NCBI GenBank assembly: GCA_034509755.1
Contig: CM067550.1
Location: 9,789,001 to 9,853,000, forward strand
Length of the DNA stretch: 64,000 nt
From: Anisodus tanguticus
Taxonomy: Eukaryota > Streptophyta > Magnoliopsida > Solanales > Solanaceae
Direction: 5' to 3'
The notes beneath the pieces were generated by a model. The model saw nothing but the letters and a program-made list of their open reading frames with translations, searched no databases and was not told where the DNA came from. This document shows positions 46,001-60,316 of the stretch, in pieces. How positions within the stretch are numbered: the stretch's first letter is position 1; every line of letters starts with the position of its first letter. Both the position numbers and the translations under genes were made by a program.

Positions 46001-49000
46001 ACAGAGAGGGTGGAGAGGCATGAAGATCCCAATGGACTTCAACATAAAGCAAATCATTTCCTTTTACCTTGGCCAGCTGTCCTTTACAAAACAATTCTGG
46101 TCTCTGAAGAGGCAGCATCACCAGTTCTTTCACAGTATCCTTGACAGTTTCCAAGGCCCCAATGTCATTAAAAGTAACACCAATATCACTAGGGGGAATT
46201 ACGTCCCCAAGCAGTCTCTTCTCGAACTCATTTTCAGTAACCACATCCTGAAAGTCAAGTATCCATCTCATGATTTGGGAAATTCAGAACAAGAAGCACC
46301 TTTTTAAAACAAGTAAATTTGCACAGTCGAGAAAAAAATCAGAGCCTTCACCTTGAGGGATTTCTTTGAACTCTTGGTTTCACTCTGAATGCCTTGCAAC
46401 ATATTGAGCCCATAAGCAATGCTGCGAATAAAAAGACTTTTCAGTAACATGTATACCAACCCATACAACCTTCGGCCCTTAGACAAGTGAAACAAGAGAA
46501 CATTTTTTCTACATGTTATAACATTATGGGCCAGAGAGTGAAAATTAAATTTGACCTTTCACTGGAGATAACTAGCTTTGCCTCTTTCATAGAAGAATCA
46601 GATTCATGCATAAAGTGATGACTCAAAGCCCAGCCGATTATCTTTTCAACACCTTGACAACCACACAAGAAACATGACAGACTATTATAATCAAGTAAAG
46701 GATTTCAAATCTAAAAGGCCTAAAACTACGAGAAACTACTTACTTTCATTCGTCAGTGCTTGATCCTTTATGCATAAAGATTCAAGGTCAGTGCAATTAA
46801 TTCTGATTCGATTCAAAACCTGAAATCACTCATATAGTTAGAACTCAATAAATCAGTTCATTGAGGATACAATTCCATAAGCATCATACTCATTTATCTT
46901 TCTTACACAAATCACCATAAACTGTCAATTGTAAACATTATTCTTATACTTTAGCTCCATAAGTGGTCCAAATTAACTTCCACTTCTCACAAGAGATGCA
47001 CTGATGAGAAGGTGGTTTCAGCCTTTCAGGTGAATCCAGGATAAGACAGTAAAACCATTGGCTTATCAAACTATCTATCGAGCCGGGTCCGGGAGATGAG
47101 GGAAAGGATAAGAATATGAAAATTGAAGTGCTAAAGAAATGTTAATGGTGTTGCCTATGTAAGTAATTAAAATTTCACAGAACATAGAATATTTCATATG
47201 GTCCTACATAATCCACAACTGGAGAACATTGACGGGATCTAAGATAAAAAAAAAATTCCCTTAGCTGGTAAGTATAGAGAACTCACATTGCGAATGCTTG
47301 CTATGTTTGACTGAGATTTCATAGTTCCCATATCCCGATCTAACTGTTGCTTCCAGTCTGATAATAAGGTCACATCCTGCCATAAGAAGATCTGTATTAA
47401 ATGCTTGCATCAAAATTAATACAGTTGGCAGTCTAAACATAAACTGAAAGTTACCTGAGGGATCTGTATGGTAACTTTGTTGGGAAACAGTCGGGTGAGC
47501 TGCTTCATTGTCTTGGGGGTTTCTTTGCTTCTATCATGCAACCTACCAAAATTATCCTGGAAAGTGATGCCATTCGATGCATTAATATTAACCATTTTAC
47601 TGGTGCATGTACTTCTATAATGCGATTAGACATTCATCAAGAAGCTTCAAGGAGATGCCAATAATAATAGAATAACAACAATAACCCTCACAGAAAAGAT
47701 AACATCAATACTTCATTCCAAAAAAAAAAAGATAACATCAATAACAATTGTTTTTGATAACCAATAACACCAATAATTTGTCAAGAAAATATAATTTTTT
47801 TAAGAAGGTAACAGTAAGCTGCACATATTGTGAAGTAAGCAAAAATTTATAATAAAGACTAAAAAGGAAAGGATGCAGCAGACTCAGATTCTAAATGTAA
47901 TCTAAGACATCAAAAAAATAATGTGCATCTTCTATAGATTCATGTTTACACCAAAAGTGGTACAAAACTACACAGTTCATTTTCTGAATAGAGCTTCCTT
48001 TGTCTTCAAAACATCTCCGGTTCCTCTCTTTCCACACTGTCCACCAAATACAAGCTGGGACAATGTTCCATCTCTCCTTCTGACTACACACATTACCCTC
48101 TGTGCTCCAGCTGTCCAATAAACCATTCACCCTTCCTGGCATAGCCCATCTAATACCCCTCAAATTCATGAAAATGCTCCACAGTTGATTTGTATAAGCA
48201 CAATGAAGAAAGAGGTGACTTATTGTCAGTGCTTGCTCCCCATATAGGTAACACCTAGAGCATAGCTGGAAACCCCTTCTAGCTAGGCTGTCTTGAGTCA
48301 GAACTGCTTCTTTGGCCAGTAACCAGGAGAAACAGGCTACTCTGTATGGAACTTTAGCTTTTATAGCATTTTCGAAGGCCAACTTCCCACCTGATTGTTT
48401 GACTGATTGAAATCTCTACAGGCTGCCTTAACAGTGAACTTGCCTTGACTATCACCTAGCCACCACCATGCTGTCCACAGCTCCAGAGGTCCCTTTAAAT
48501 TGTGCTAAGGTGCTACAGAAATATGCTACTCTATTCACCTCCCAATCATTCAGATATCTTCTATAGCTCAAGTTCCACCCTTGTGCTGACCATACTTCTC
48601 CCACTAAATCCTCTTTGTCCTAGCAAAGATTAAAGAGATCTCGATATAGCTTTCAGAGGTTCTTGAGTTAGCCAGTTGTCTTTCAAAAATGATACCTTCA
48701 GTAACAACGACGACTCCTCTCTACATTACAACTCTCACGTAGAACTAGCAAGCTAAATCCAAGTCCGTAGGCCCGTCCATTCTTTGACTCATATGGACCA
48801 TATTAGTTCGTAAAAATGGTTTAGCACACAATGGTTAAAATAGGTTTCAAACCCCATTTTTATTGAGTTGGGTGTGGGTTTAACATAAGTTTCTTTTGGG
48901 GGGATGGGTATGGGAATTAGGGGGTGGTATGATGGAAATTTGAAGATTTGGTTATGGAAAAAGCCACATAAACATAGCAACATGTTCTAGTTAATTTGTT

Positions 49001-52000
49001 AGTATGGCACACCTGCCACCCTCTAATCCCCAAACAACCCCCGCAAAAGAAACTTACCATTTCCATCCTGCCCCTTGTAGCCTTTCATTCTATAACTCCC
49101 CTCACTCATACATACAAACACATCAAACATATATATATATGCACGTGGGTGAAAGAAAATTTCTAGAGGCCATTGGTGGGTGGTGATAGCTTCGGTGATT
49201 GAAAGATAAAGCCATATGAGTAGGAGTAGAAAGGTACGTCTGCTATAATATGGGTAATAATTTGTGTCGTATAAGAAGAAAGAATGAGGATATGGATCAA
49301 AATGGGTGTCGGGTGGGTTGGGTTAAGGCCTGTACAGCTGTACTGATTACTAAAACCCAATCCATTCCTGCCCATATCCAACCTAACACACCAAGTTGAC
49401 ATCACTATGCCTGACAATTTCATTAATGTAAGAAAGAGTTTCAGTTGTATGCTCAGCCATGCAATGGGTGAGTAATCCTTTTCGAAACCTAATGTCAGCC
49501 ATAGGGAGATAGAAGATAAATTTGAACTTTGTGACTTCTCACAAGCATACATTCAAATAAATATATGAAACCATTTGCTAATGTAGACACCTCATATATA
49601 TGTATCCACATATGGGTGTGTGAAAAAAAAAATTGATGGCGGTTGGTTTGAAGTACTTGAAAGACAGAGACATGGATGGGTTAAAGTAGTTCGGGTAATT
49701 GAAAGATGAGAAATATGGATAGGAATCCGCCCCGAGGGCTTTGATCTAGTCGTAAGAGCGCGGCGGGTGATGTGTGGTTAGGCACACGTTACGGATTCAA
49801 ACCCTGCCGTAGACAAAAGTATGGTACTTATGTGGAGAAGGGTAGATCGATAGGCCTACTATCCACCAAATTTCGAGTCATGCGCTTGCTGGCCTCTGGG
49901 AGTTCTTGGTTATCAAAAATATATATGGATTGGTCTTGCTCAAAAAAAAAAGTATGGATTGGAGTAGAGAAGAATGCATTTTTTTAGAATGGTAACAGAG
50001 AAGGATGCATTGTATAAGAACAAAGTATGAGGAATGGATTAAATGGGTTTAGGTGGGTCGGGTAAAGCCGGCACCCCATTTTCTTAAAACCCAATTGACA
50101 CCCAATCCTTTGACAACTCCTACACCTCAGCATATTATGAGGGCAAAAAGCCTGATTTGTACTGTATGCTCCTCAACTATGCAATTCCTAAATGACCAAA
50201 TGTAAAGGCTTGGGGAATCCATAGTGTCAGTCAGGGGTAATAACATATTAACACATTGAGCACCTCCCCTAAGACATGCAGTTAGAGTGCTTACAGTCCC
50301 TCGTAATTCTTAGGTACAACACTGAGAACAAGGGAATGGGAGAGAATGGAAAAACTAAAACAAAAGGGAATGGGAGAGAAAGCTTTACATACTGGGAAGG
50401 CAAGGTCAAGTAATGCCGTTTGGTTACTTCCAAATTTCGTAAATAGCAAGCCACCAGGATGAGACTGTAACGGATAAAGTAAGATTATCAGAATCACAAG
50501 TCAAACTTTTATCATGAAGGAATGGAAAATAACCATGCCTTTGCATACTTTCTCCTTTCGATTGTCCGACTGGGCATGGGATGCTATGGCAACAACATTC
50601 TCTGGCAAATGCTCAAGCTTAACCTTGAAAGCAGCATAGGCCTCAGGATTACCCACCATAGACTTCTCAATGTCTTTGATGAACAGAACTAGAGGACTAC
50701 TTTTACTTTCTTTTGAAGCAACCTACATAGACAAAAAAAAATGAACCAAGGACACTCGGCACAGAAATGGAATAGTATCATGGAGAGGTATAATAGGAAA
50801 TACCTCAAAGAGTTCATTGATAGCAAGTTTATCAATTTCATCAGTGCTTGAGCTATCAAGACGGAGCAAGTCAGCTGTGGAAAAGAAAAGATCAGGCCAC
50901 CAAAAAGGCATGCTATGTTATTCGACATAGCTGAGCCAGGCAACAAAAAATAAACGTTGGAACTTTCTGATATAAAGCTGGCAGCAGAGAACTACCAGCA
51001 CAAAAGAACCCATGATCTTCATCGCACAGACCACCAAGATCATTACCCTCTGGAATTGATCTATCAAATCTGACACCAATTTTAGAGGACCCATTTTCCT
51101 CAAATGCAAGAACCACTTTGCCCCTGTAACCATATGTTGGACCCCTGCAATCATGTATGTTCATGCCGTGATTTTTAAAATAAAGGAGTGACTGACTGAC
51201 AGACCTCAATAGAGACATCATTCAGTTCACAAAAGAATAACAAGAAAATTTACTCAACAAGTCAATCCTGACGTAATTTGGCGTACCTTCTTGGTACCTA
51301 TTGTTAATAATACTTTTACCTTATCAAAAAAAAAAAAACAAGTCAATCCTGACAAAGAGCATTCTGTTCACAAAGAATAACAAGTAGACTAACTAAGCAA
51401 GTCAATCACACCCAACGACTAATAGCAAAGGTATAGCACTCATCCTAAACGACTACTACTAGAGACTGAAATCGAAATAGTGAACCACATTCAGGAAAAA
51501 TGGTTACTTTATTATCATTTTTGTCATACAAAAGTTAACATTATCCCCTTTAAAACTGGTACTACATTGAACACAAGAACATGTAGCTTTCATAAGAAAG
51601 CAACACGATTTATAAACATTAGTTTAAAGAAAGAGATTAATAATCAATTAGTAATTTAAACCACATATAAACATAACCACAATGGAATCTCTATCCATTA
51701 CCCTTTATGCAGTATATCTAGGTGATCTCTCTACACATTGTAACTTTTTCTATGGAATGATATGATCGGCTAATTGTATGCCTACAATTTAAGTGAGACT
51801 TTTGTTGGGTCAGATCTTTTGGGAAGCTTCTGGATCTAGAGAAAAGATAACAGGGCAGTGCATTAGAAGTTATTATTCAATATTTTTTACAAGAAGTGGT
51901 CGGCAAACATTATAATGTACTACATCCAAAAAGAATGAAAGGTTCCGGAGTAGGAGAGTCAACGCACCTAATTTTCAAGAGTGAATGAATAACAATTCCG

Positions 52001-54683
52001 TAAATTTTAAATACAATTTGCATGTTCAAAAAATAGTAAGTACTAATACAACCAACAAAATTTACAGTCAAAAACTTGAATTCCAGATAAAGTAATAAAA
52101 TTTTATTAAATGAAAGGAAAAGATACACCCGCATAAGAAAGATATGGTTTTCTAATAACGACCCAATTTTTTTATACAATTAGAAACCTCGTGGTTGCAC
52201 CAAAAGGAGACAACGGATAAGAGGTTATTTTTTTTTTTGGAAAATGGTAAATTTGTATTCTACAGCATTAAGGAGATGTTGGGGACCTTCAAAAGAAAAA
52301 CAGAGAAAGAAATACTTTAAGAGATCCTAATAATTCTACCACTGTTCTGTTTCCTCCACATCTTTTTCTTTACACCAAAAATAAAAACGTTATTCCTCAA
52401 GTATACAAAATTCTTATCTACTCCATCGAAAGCTCTCCTATTTCTCTTTACATATGGTCCACATAAGTGCTAGAGGAGCAACATCCCATATCCCGGTATC
52501 TTCTCTTCCGTCTTCTAAAGGTCCAGCTAAATATTGCTTCTTTACCGGTATCGGGCATCACTCCTGAGTCCAAACCATCTATGTACTTCCCACCACAAAG
52601 TAGACGCTTCGGCAGTGTAAGATGAGGTGATTCATGTCTTATCCCGAGATTTTACACATGAAGTGCCAAGGAACACAGATAATCTTCCACTTCCTCAAAT
52701 TCTTAGCCATCAAGATCACCCCCTCGCAGCTAACCAAGTGAAAAAACACACCTTTTTGATACCCTAGGTTTCCATACTGAGAGGTGTGGAGAAGTTTACT
52801 TCTGCCTAATCAAAAGCTTCTCAAAATTGGATTTGGCAAAAAACGTCATTATTCCCCGTTTCCCATCTCCATATATCATGACTACCCGATATAGTTCTTT
52901 TGTGAGTGAAGCAATTCAACCATGATATGAAATTTTGTGATCTCAGTCTTACAAGTTCCTCCTAAATCTCAAATCCAGTATACTTCTCCCCGTGTAGGCT
53001 CCATATTTGTTGGACTGGCATCTCATTTCAGCATGTAATCTTGTACATGACTTGGAAATGTAATTCTCTAAGTGATTTTTCCGCACCATCTATGTTTCCA
53101 GAAACTTACCCTACTCTCGTCATCTACCCTAAATGATAGGTTCTCACTGAACTCTTCCCACTCTTTCAGATATTCATCCAAACCCAGCACCAATAAGTGA
53201 GATTTTTAGTTCTCCAACACCCCATATTTCTCCATGATCAACCCCCCACCCCATCCCCCAAAAAAGCATTTCTCCACTACCCCAAATCTTCATAATCACT
53301 TCCCAATAATGCCTCTTTAAAACCCTTCAACTCTTTAATCCCAAGTCCACCCCAACACTTTGGTTTCGTGACAACCTCTGAACTTACCAAGTGAAACTTC
53401 CTCTTCCCGCTTGAAGTATCCTTGGCATTAACCGTTGTCGATATTTTAACATTGGATTCCGGCCAAAACTTTTCATCAACATGTCTTCCAATGCCCCCCC
53501 CCCCCCCCCGCACTTCCTTTCTTTCCCCCCTTCTCATCAGGACTTCTGTAAGAAATTCAGGAAACAACCATAATCTGGAACCCAGTGCACCATCATGAAC
53601 CACTGAGACAAGAATCCTACCCACATTGCTTACTAGATTATCATTATTCTAACTCTCATCATTTCATGCACGATGCACATGTCATCTATAAATTCCTGAC
53701 ATAAGTCTCCGATTTTCTTGAATAGTTTGATATACCACAAATGTACCGGTTAAAGCTTTTTTTAACAAGGTACTCTTAAAACTATCTATAAGCCATTCAT
53801 GATGAAAATGTTTGTACCCATGTTCCTATTTCATTTTCACATTTAGAGAAAGAAGACGGCCAAGGGAAGGAATCAAAAGATTTCAAATGATTCTACTTGG
53901 TCACAACACTTAAAAATTACATAAATCAAACAACCATTTTGGATAAGTTTTAAGACTGATGCAAGACAAATTCAAAATTTCTCTAACAATTAATACTCCA
54001 AATGGACCTTTTGACAAAAAATTGGCCCATTAGAGGAAAATGGTTCCATGAAACTGTTGAAGTTATTACACACTACAGAGTAGTAATTTTAGAGAGCGGA
54101 CTACATGAGATCTTTATCGACACAGAAGACCACTTAATTCATTCAACTAAGAAGATTATTAGCACTATTAAACAACCACTAACTCAATTACAAAATTGAC
54201 TAATGTTCCAACTGATTCATAAAAATGATCCACATCATGAACTCAAGTAAACAGACATTGTAAGATACTAAGGGACTTAGCTAGCAACTTTTAGGGTGAC
54301 ATGCAAATTATATTTGTCCAAGTAGTGCATTATAAGTATCAAAGAATACTCAAGCTAATTATGGAAGTTGGTAATTCTATTCATATACGAAGATTTGAAC
54401 AAGACATCCTATTTAAACTGCTACTTTTCAGAACTGATTCAAAACGCATCATCAAGCATACGTATGAGCACTAATGAGAGTACTGAACTAACATCACACA
54501 GAATTTATTGCAGTTACCTTAAAGGTGTTTGCAATGGAGAAAAGCCTGATGTTAAAGATCCGACATACTTCACTCTATCACCTGTCAAAATGACAGGTCT
54601 AGCATTAAGCACAAAACTGCCACCTCAAAAGGATATCCTTATTATGTATATAATGAAGTGATGTCTTCTATCTTTATCAATAT

Positions 54684-54733
<50 letters not shown>

Positions 54734-57700
54734 ATACTCGACAAGGAGTTCTCACTATGGAAGCAACAATTACCTTTCTTGAAAGTGTAGTTTTTTGACG
54801 AGGCAGTATATGACTCCTGCTTGGGCTGAGGATGAGAACTTAAAATTGAACCACCAGTTATGTCAGCCTCAATACTTGAAGCTGGCTTCTTATTAAGATG
54901 CAGTGCCGCCGCTTGCGCAGCACGTTTAGCAAATACACTGGCTCTCTCTGGTTTTGAACTTTCTTTCACGGGCTCGACATCTTTGGCAATTGAACCCTAC
55001 ATAATAATAAAGAAAAAAAATGAATTGCAGGATGATGAAAATTCAATTACATTAACCTGTTCTTACACCAATAATAACAGAAACGTTCCGAGTACCCGTC
55101 CCTCCCATTTCACGTAACACTGTTTATAAATACTCTTCAAAAAGTCTGACCACCATCCATATGATCATTGAATTTTTTTCGCAAAAATTTAGATTGGATT
55201 GCCCTGAGCCTGCCGTCAAGCACCTCCCCATTTACTTCTAATCTGTCTTGCAGTGGGCAGTGTGGATGTTCAGCATTGATTTACAGGAGCAAACTAACAA
55301 AATCCCTAAGGGAACCAGGAAAATCGTTGATTACACGAGCAAACTAACAAATTTGCAGCCAAAGTTTCTGTCTCATTCTCTAATTCCCCATTGAAATGAT
55401 ACCCCTATGGTTCTCGAGGTCAAGGCTCAAATCAAAATGCTTTCCTCCCCCCCCCCCCCCCCCCCACACACAAAGCTGTTTTTCCCTGATTTTCAAGACA
55501 TTTTTCATATATTCTGTCAGTAAGTCGAGATGAAACGAACCGTAATACATGCAGTAGTTGGTCTCATAATGGTTACACAAGAAAAAGAAACATTTGGCCA
55601 TTCTGCAGAGGAGCTCATGGGCTATAGTAATTTTAGATAGAAGTTTCCTTTTTTAATCCCAATACACAGGCTTTCCTATTTCCAGTTATTACTATGAAAA
55701 GGAATTGGAAAACTAGAAATGCCCTGTAATCCAAACAGTCGTAGCTTGCTGCATATTTCTCTTACAGCTTTCAACTACATTTCCACGTTTCATGAAATGA
55801 GGCGGTAAAAAGTAAGATAAACCAATATAAAGGGGCATCTGGGGGTTGAAGTGGTATAAAAGTATGAGCCAAGTAACAGAAGACACTTACGCCAGGCAGC
55901 ATGAGAGAATCCACTATCAGTAGCTTAGCACCAAAGTATTTAGCAAGTGCTTTAACCAATGTCTCCTGATAAATTTCTGAACCTGTGAGCAGTGACAAAA
56001 ATGTGATTGAGGGCTGGATTGAACTCAACAAAACTAGACAAGAGATTTCTGCATATATGGGGCAGTAAATACCTGCTGGACCTGATAGCAAAATCCTAGG
56101 GCACACTGTGGGGAGATCTGATGTATATTTTGCAAACTTGTTACACTTCAAGTGTATATAAGTGGAAGCAATCAGAATATTCTTTGTGTTTTCACTGTCA
56201 TACAAAAAAAAAAAAGTAAGTACAGAAATCAATATAACAAATTCCAGAAATACACGAGTACCAACTTTAACTTGAACAAACTTAATGTTGCAGCGAGAAG
56301 TAATGAAGACAGCAATTAAAGCAATATCAACCAGAAAATTGAAAAGAAAAAAAAGGTGAGACCAATATTGACCTTAAATAATATGGAAAATTTTCAAATG
56401 TGACCTCAATAGCGTTGAAATCAACCACTCCTTGTTGTAAGGCATTTTTAAACGTTTGGCGCCTAGTTAAAGCCAAAATTGGAGGATCAAAATCCTTGAG
56501 TAGTTCTTGGAAACTTCTTTGCTCCTTAAAAATTTTGGAAATGCTACCACTCAAATCAAACTCAGAAGCAGAAGATCCAGCAAGCACTCGAAGGAGAGGT
56601 CGCACCTTCCCAATCTCTGCATCAACTGAATCTAGTGCAACGTTATCAAGATTCAAGTTACCATTTTCAACGTCAGGAGATAACACATCATTCTTCTCAT
56701 CCACCAACACACTAGGTACATCATTACAATCAGAAGCATCCTTCATATCAGTATCTAAATCATCTTTCTCTGTCACTCCACTGGCAGCGGGTAGTATTGG
56801 CACCTCTGAACCTTGTTTTACATCCTTACCATTTTGAGGTGATAGTGGGAGAAGGGACAAGTCTTTCTGAAGATTTGATAAAGATGCCAGGGTCGATGCA
56901 ACAGATACAGTGGAGGGATCCCCAGACCTTGCCTCAAGATGCAGTCCCTTGATTGATCCACTATGAGCTTCCAATATACTAATAGGATGAGCCAAATTTG
57001 TAGCAGCTAAGTCGTCATCAAAGATCTAAAGTATAAAGTCAAGGAAATGCAAGTAATTCCAGTTCTAACATCCAAAATGGAATTCACATTTTTTACATGT
57101 GTATAAATTCTCAAACACAATGAATTAAGGATACGTAAGCATGTTGACCAGATGAGCCAAAGACAACCTCGTCACCTCCATTGAGAGGGACAATAGAATT
57201 CTTTGGGTAGACCTTGCCATTGACTTGCACATCACCTTTTTTCCCCGTAATTTCAAGAAGAGTAATGGATACCCCTTTCTAGTCATAAAGAAACCATAAA
57301 CAGAATGAATAATGTGATATTTCTACTACAAGTGAGAAACAAAGGAAAGCAATGTTGAACCATGAAGAAAAAGTCAGGCTTACCTCTGTCTCAGTGTGCT
57401 TGAGATTACATAAAGTTTTACTAACAGAAGAATCTCCTATCCACAAGTCACTGCCACGACCTTGACCTACAGTATAAGTTGGGCGATGCATAACAAAATG
57501 AGGATTCTGCAAAAGCAAATAGATGCTAATTAGTGTATTAGGTGGATTAATTTCAGAAGAAAACCCATTAACAAGTTGGCATCTGGGATGTTGTTGATAT
57601 TTGGTATGGTAAATATGTAAAGTGATCCCGCCTACTTTTAAAAGTAAAAAGAGCTTGATATTATGTGCAACCATCTGGCCCTTCCCAGACCCCGCGCATA

Positions 57701-60091
57701 GCGGGAGCTAAGTGCACCGGACTGCCCTTTTCATAAGGCTAATGTCGAAAGACAGCCAATTGAGTTGGCCAGGGCCAAGCCTCCTCTCCTAAACACACTA
57801 AAAATAGAATTGTCTCCCCGACTCCCATATCAAAAGAAGAATTATAACCAAACTTAAGTGAGTGAATGAGACCAAAACAATCTGGAGAAATTAGAAGCTG
57901 CACCTTCGTGTCTTCAGCCTATGTCAACTTTCAACACGTTTCCAACACCAAGCCTATATCCTTTATATTTTCACATTTTTTATAACTAGTTTGGAGGCAC
58001 CTCTATTAGTACTACTTCCACAGGATATCTGCTATCTCCCACCAGTAAAAGTATTGAGTAACTCTGTCCACCAAGGCTTGGAAAAATGGAAAGAAAACAA
58101 CAAGTATTTTTTCCTCAGCTGGGAATTGGGATTTGAACTTGAGACCTTATGACTCTTAACACACTTCATCGACCAATAGGTCACACAATTGGGTGCAAAT
58201 AACTGTGGTGTCCAAGCCAACTTGTGCTTCAGCACTCATCTCACCTACCTGGGCACTCATGTAGGGTTTGTTGGACAAGATTGAGATATCAACTCACACG
58301 ATCTTATGGTTTTCTAGAATTTCTTTTCTAGCACACAACACAAACTTCCTCAGAAGTGAAATGGAGTCTTCCACATAATGAGACCTTTAAGAATGTCAAA
58401 TCCACCCTTCTTTGAACAAGTGTTTAATTAAGTTTATCAGAAGAAAAACAAAAAAGAACCAAACAAAAACAAAAAGAATAGCTTTAATTAACAATAAATA
58501 TCAAGACTTTGCAACTAAATTTAGAAATTTAATATCCCTATACCAGACTACGGAACCACATCTCCTCTTTTTTTCAACAACTTTCCAGAAAACAAAAAAG
58601 TAGTACCAAATGTAACATCCCGTATTTTCGGGTAACGGTTGAACTCATAAACATAGGCAAGTGGACCGGGCTCCGGGAAGTTTATGTTGTACTTCGTAGG
58701 CTAATAAGAAAGTAGTTTATAAAAGGACGTGACCCCGAAATAATTTTGGATTTAATAAATGTAACGACGGTGTTTAATAATAATAATTGTGTATCCCCGA
58801 AGAGATTATAGACGGGTATTTTATTACAGGAATTATGACATTGACATAAGAGGATTTTATTAATCGCCGGGATTTAAATAATTGGAGACCGGGAATTTAA
58901 TTGTGGGATTAATTAATTATAAGTGGGGACATTGTATAGAGAGGACATTACGTGTAGCCTTATAAACATCCGGTTGGGGGTGACTCAGTTCAAAACAATC
59001 TGAGTGTTGCAGCTTCTGAGTTCCATAAAACCTCCGGACGGTTCATCTCTTCTCCATTACTAAGCAAATCTTCATCTCTACAAATTCCTCCATCATTTCT
59101 ATTCTAGCAGAAGGAGAAAGCTCGGTTGGTGGGTTCCCTGGAACTCTCGGTCTAAATTGGGGAGCTTCCGTAAGCTTCTGCTCACCAAAAGGGGAAACAC
59201 ACTTGATGATCTGGGCCTTGGTCCACCGAATTAAACCCTTAAATCAAGCTTGGACGCACAGAAATCAAGCTCATGCCTTGAGATTGAGAAGCCCTAGCTC
59301 AAATCGGTTTTGGGGGGTTCTATTTCTGTGTATCGGAAGCTGGTTGGGGTGACAGATTTTCCGACGACACTCATCACTACGTCTAACAGAGGTAATCTCC
59401 CTTGGTCTTAAAGTTTATACAATTTCAGAATTCGATTCTTACCACTAGTTCTAGGACGATTGTCGAAAATGCTGAACTTGGGTTGGGTGTTGTCGAGGAC
59501 TGCCGTAATTGTAAGTTACTGGGATTGCATGTGAAATCATTGTACTGTTTTTGGGATTGTAGCAGTAAAAAGAAGGATTAAGAGGGTTGGGTGTTTCGCT
59601 ACTTACATAAGTTTCGATATAGAGGGAATATAGGTTCTACGCGTTCAAGGTATTCGTTAGAATGTCCCTAAGAATCTATTTCTAATATTTTGAGTTGATT
59701 ATGATTTAAATCATCCGTATGATGTAGACAATCGTTCATAGAGCTTACAAGGACCCGCAAAACTTAGATAATTTCAACAACAAGGTATGCAAGGCTCTTT
59801 CATTCTTTTGGCATAATTCTATGTGCGAAACGTAACCAGCATGTTGCTACATAAATTACTCCTCTTAGTAGTTGAGAATGATCATGTTATTGACTCTTGT
59901 GTTAAAAGACTGTTTAAAAATGTTTCAAAGTCCTTATTGAGGCATACAGAAAAGAGATTGATATTCACAATGTTAGCCAAAGATTCAAGGATATTGGGCC
60001 AGGATGTGTTGTTATCATTCATGCATTCTCATTTGCATTGGATTCATGTATTACCCTAGACCACTTGTGCTATGCACATTATTATATGGTA

Positions 60092-60124
<33 letters not shown>

Positions 60125-60279
60125 GGAATTGGGAAAAGGGAAAGGGGTTATATACGCACACCACCTGCAGCTGGTACAGACTATCACAAAAGAGCCCTAA
60201 GAGGCCAATATGATGTGATGTGATGATGTGATGCCTATATGGCTTATTGGGACGGGTTGCACGATCCGCAACACTAACA

Positions 60280-60316
<37 letters not shown>

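Noticed and set aside
53277..53624. 115-codon frame considered as a host gene exon
   Set aside because: It reads KFHLV-EVVTKPK-WGGLGIK, which is the end of a plant L1 reverse transcriptase, and it contains a poly-Gly run from a poly-C tract.
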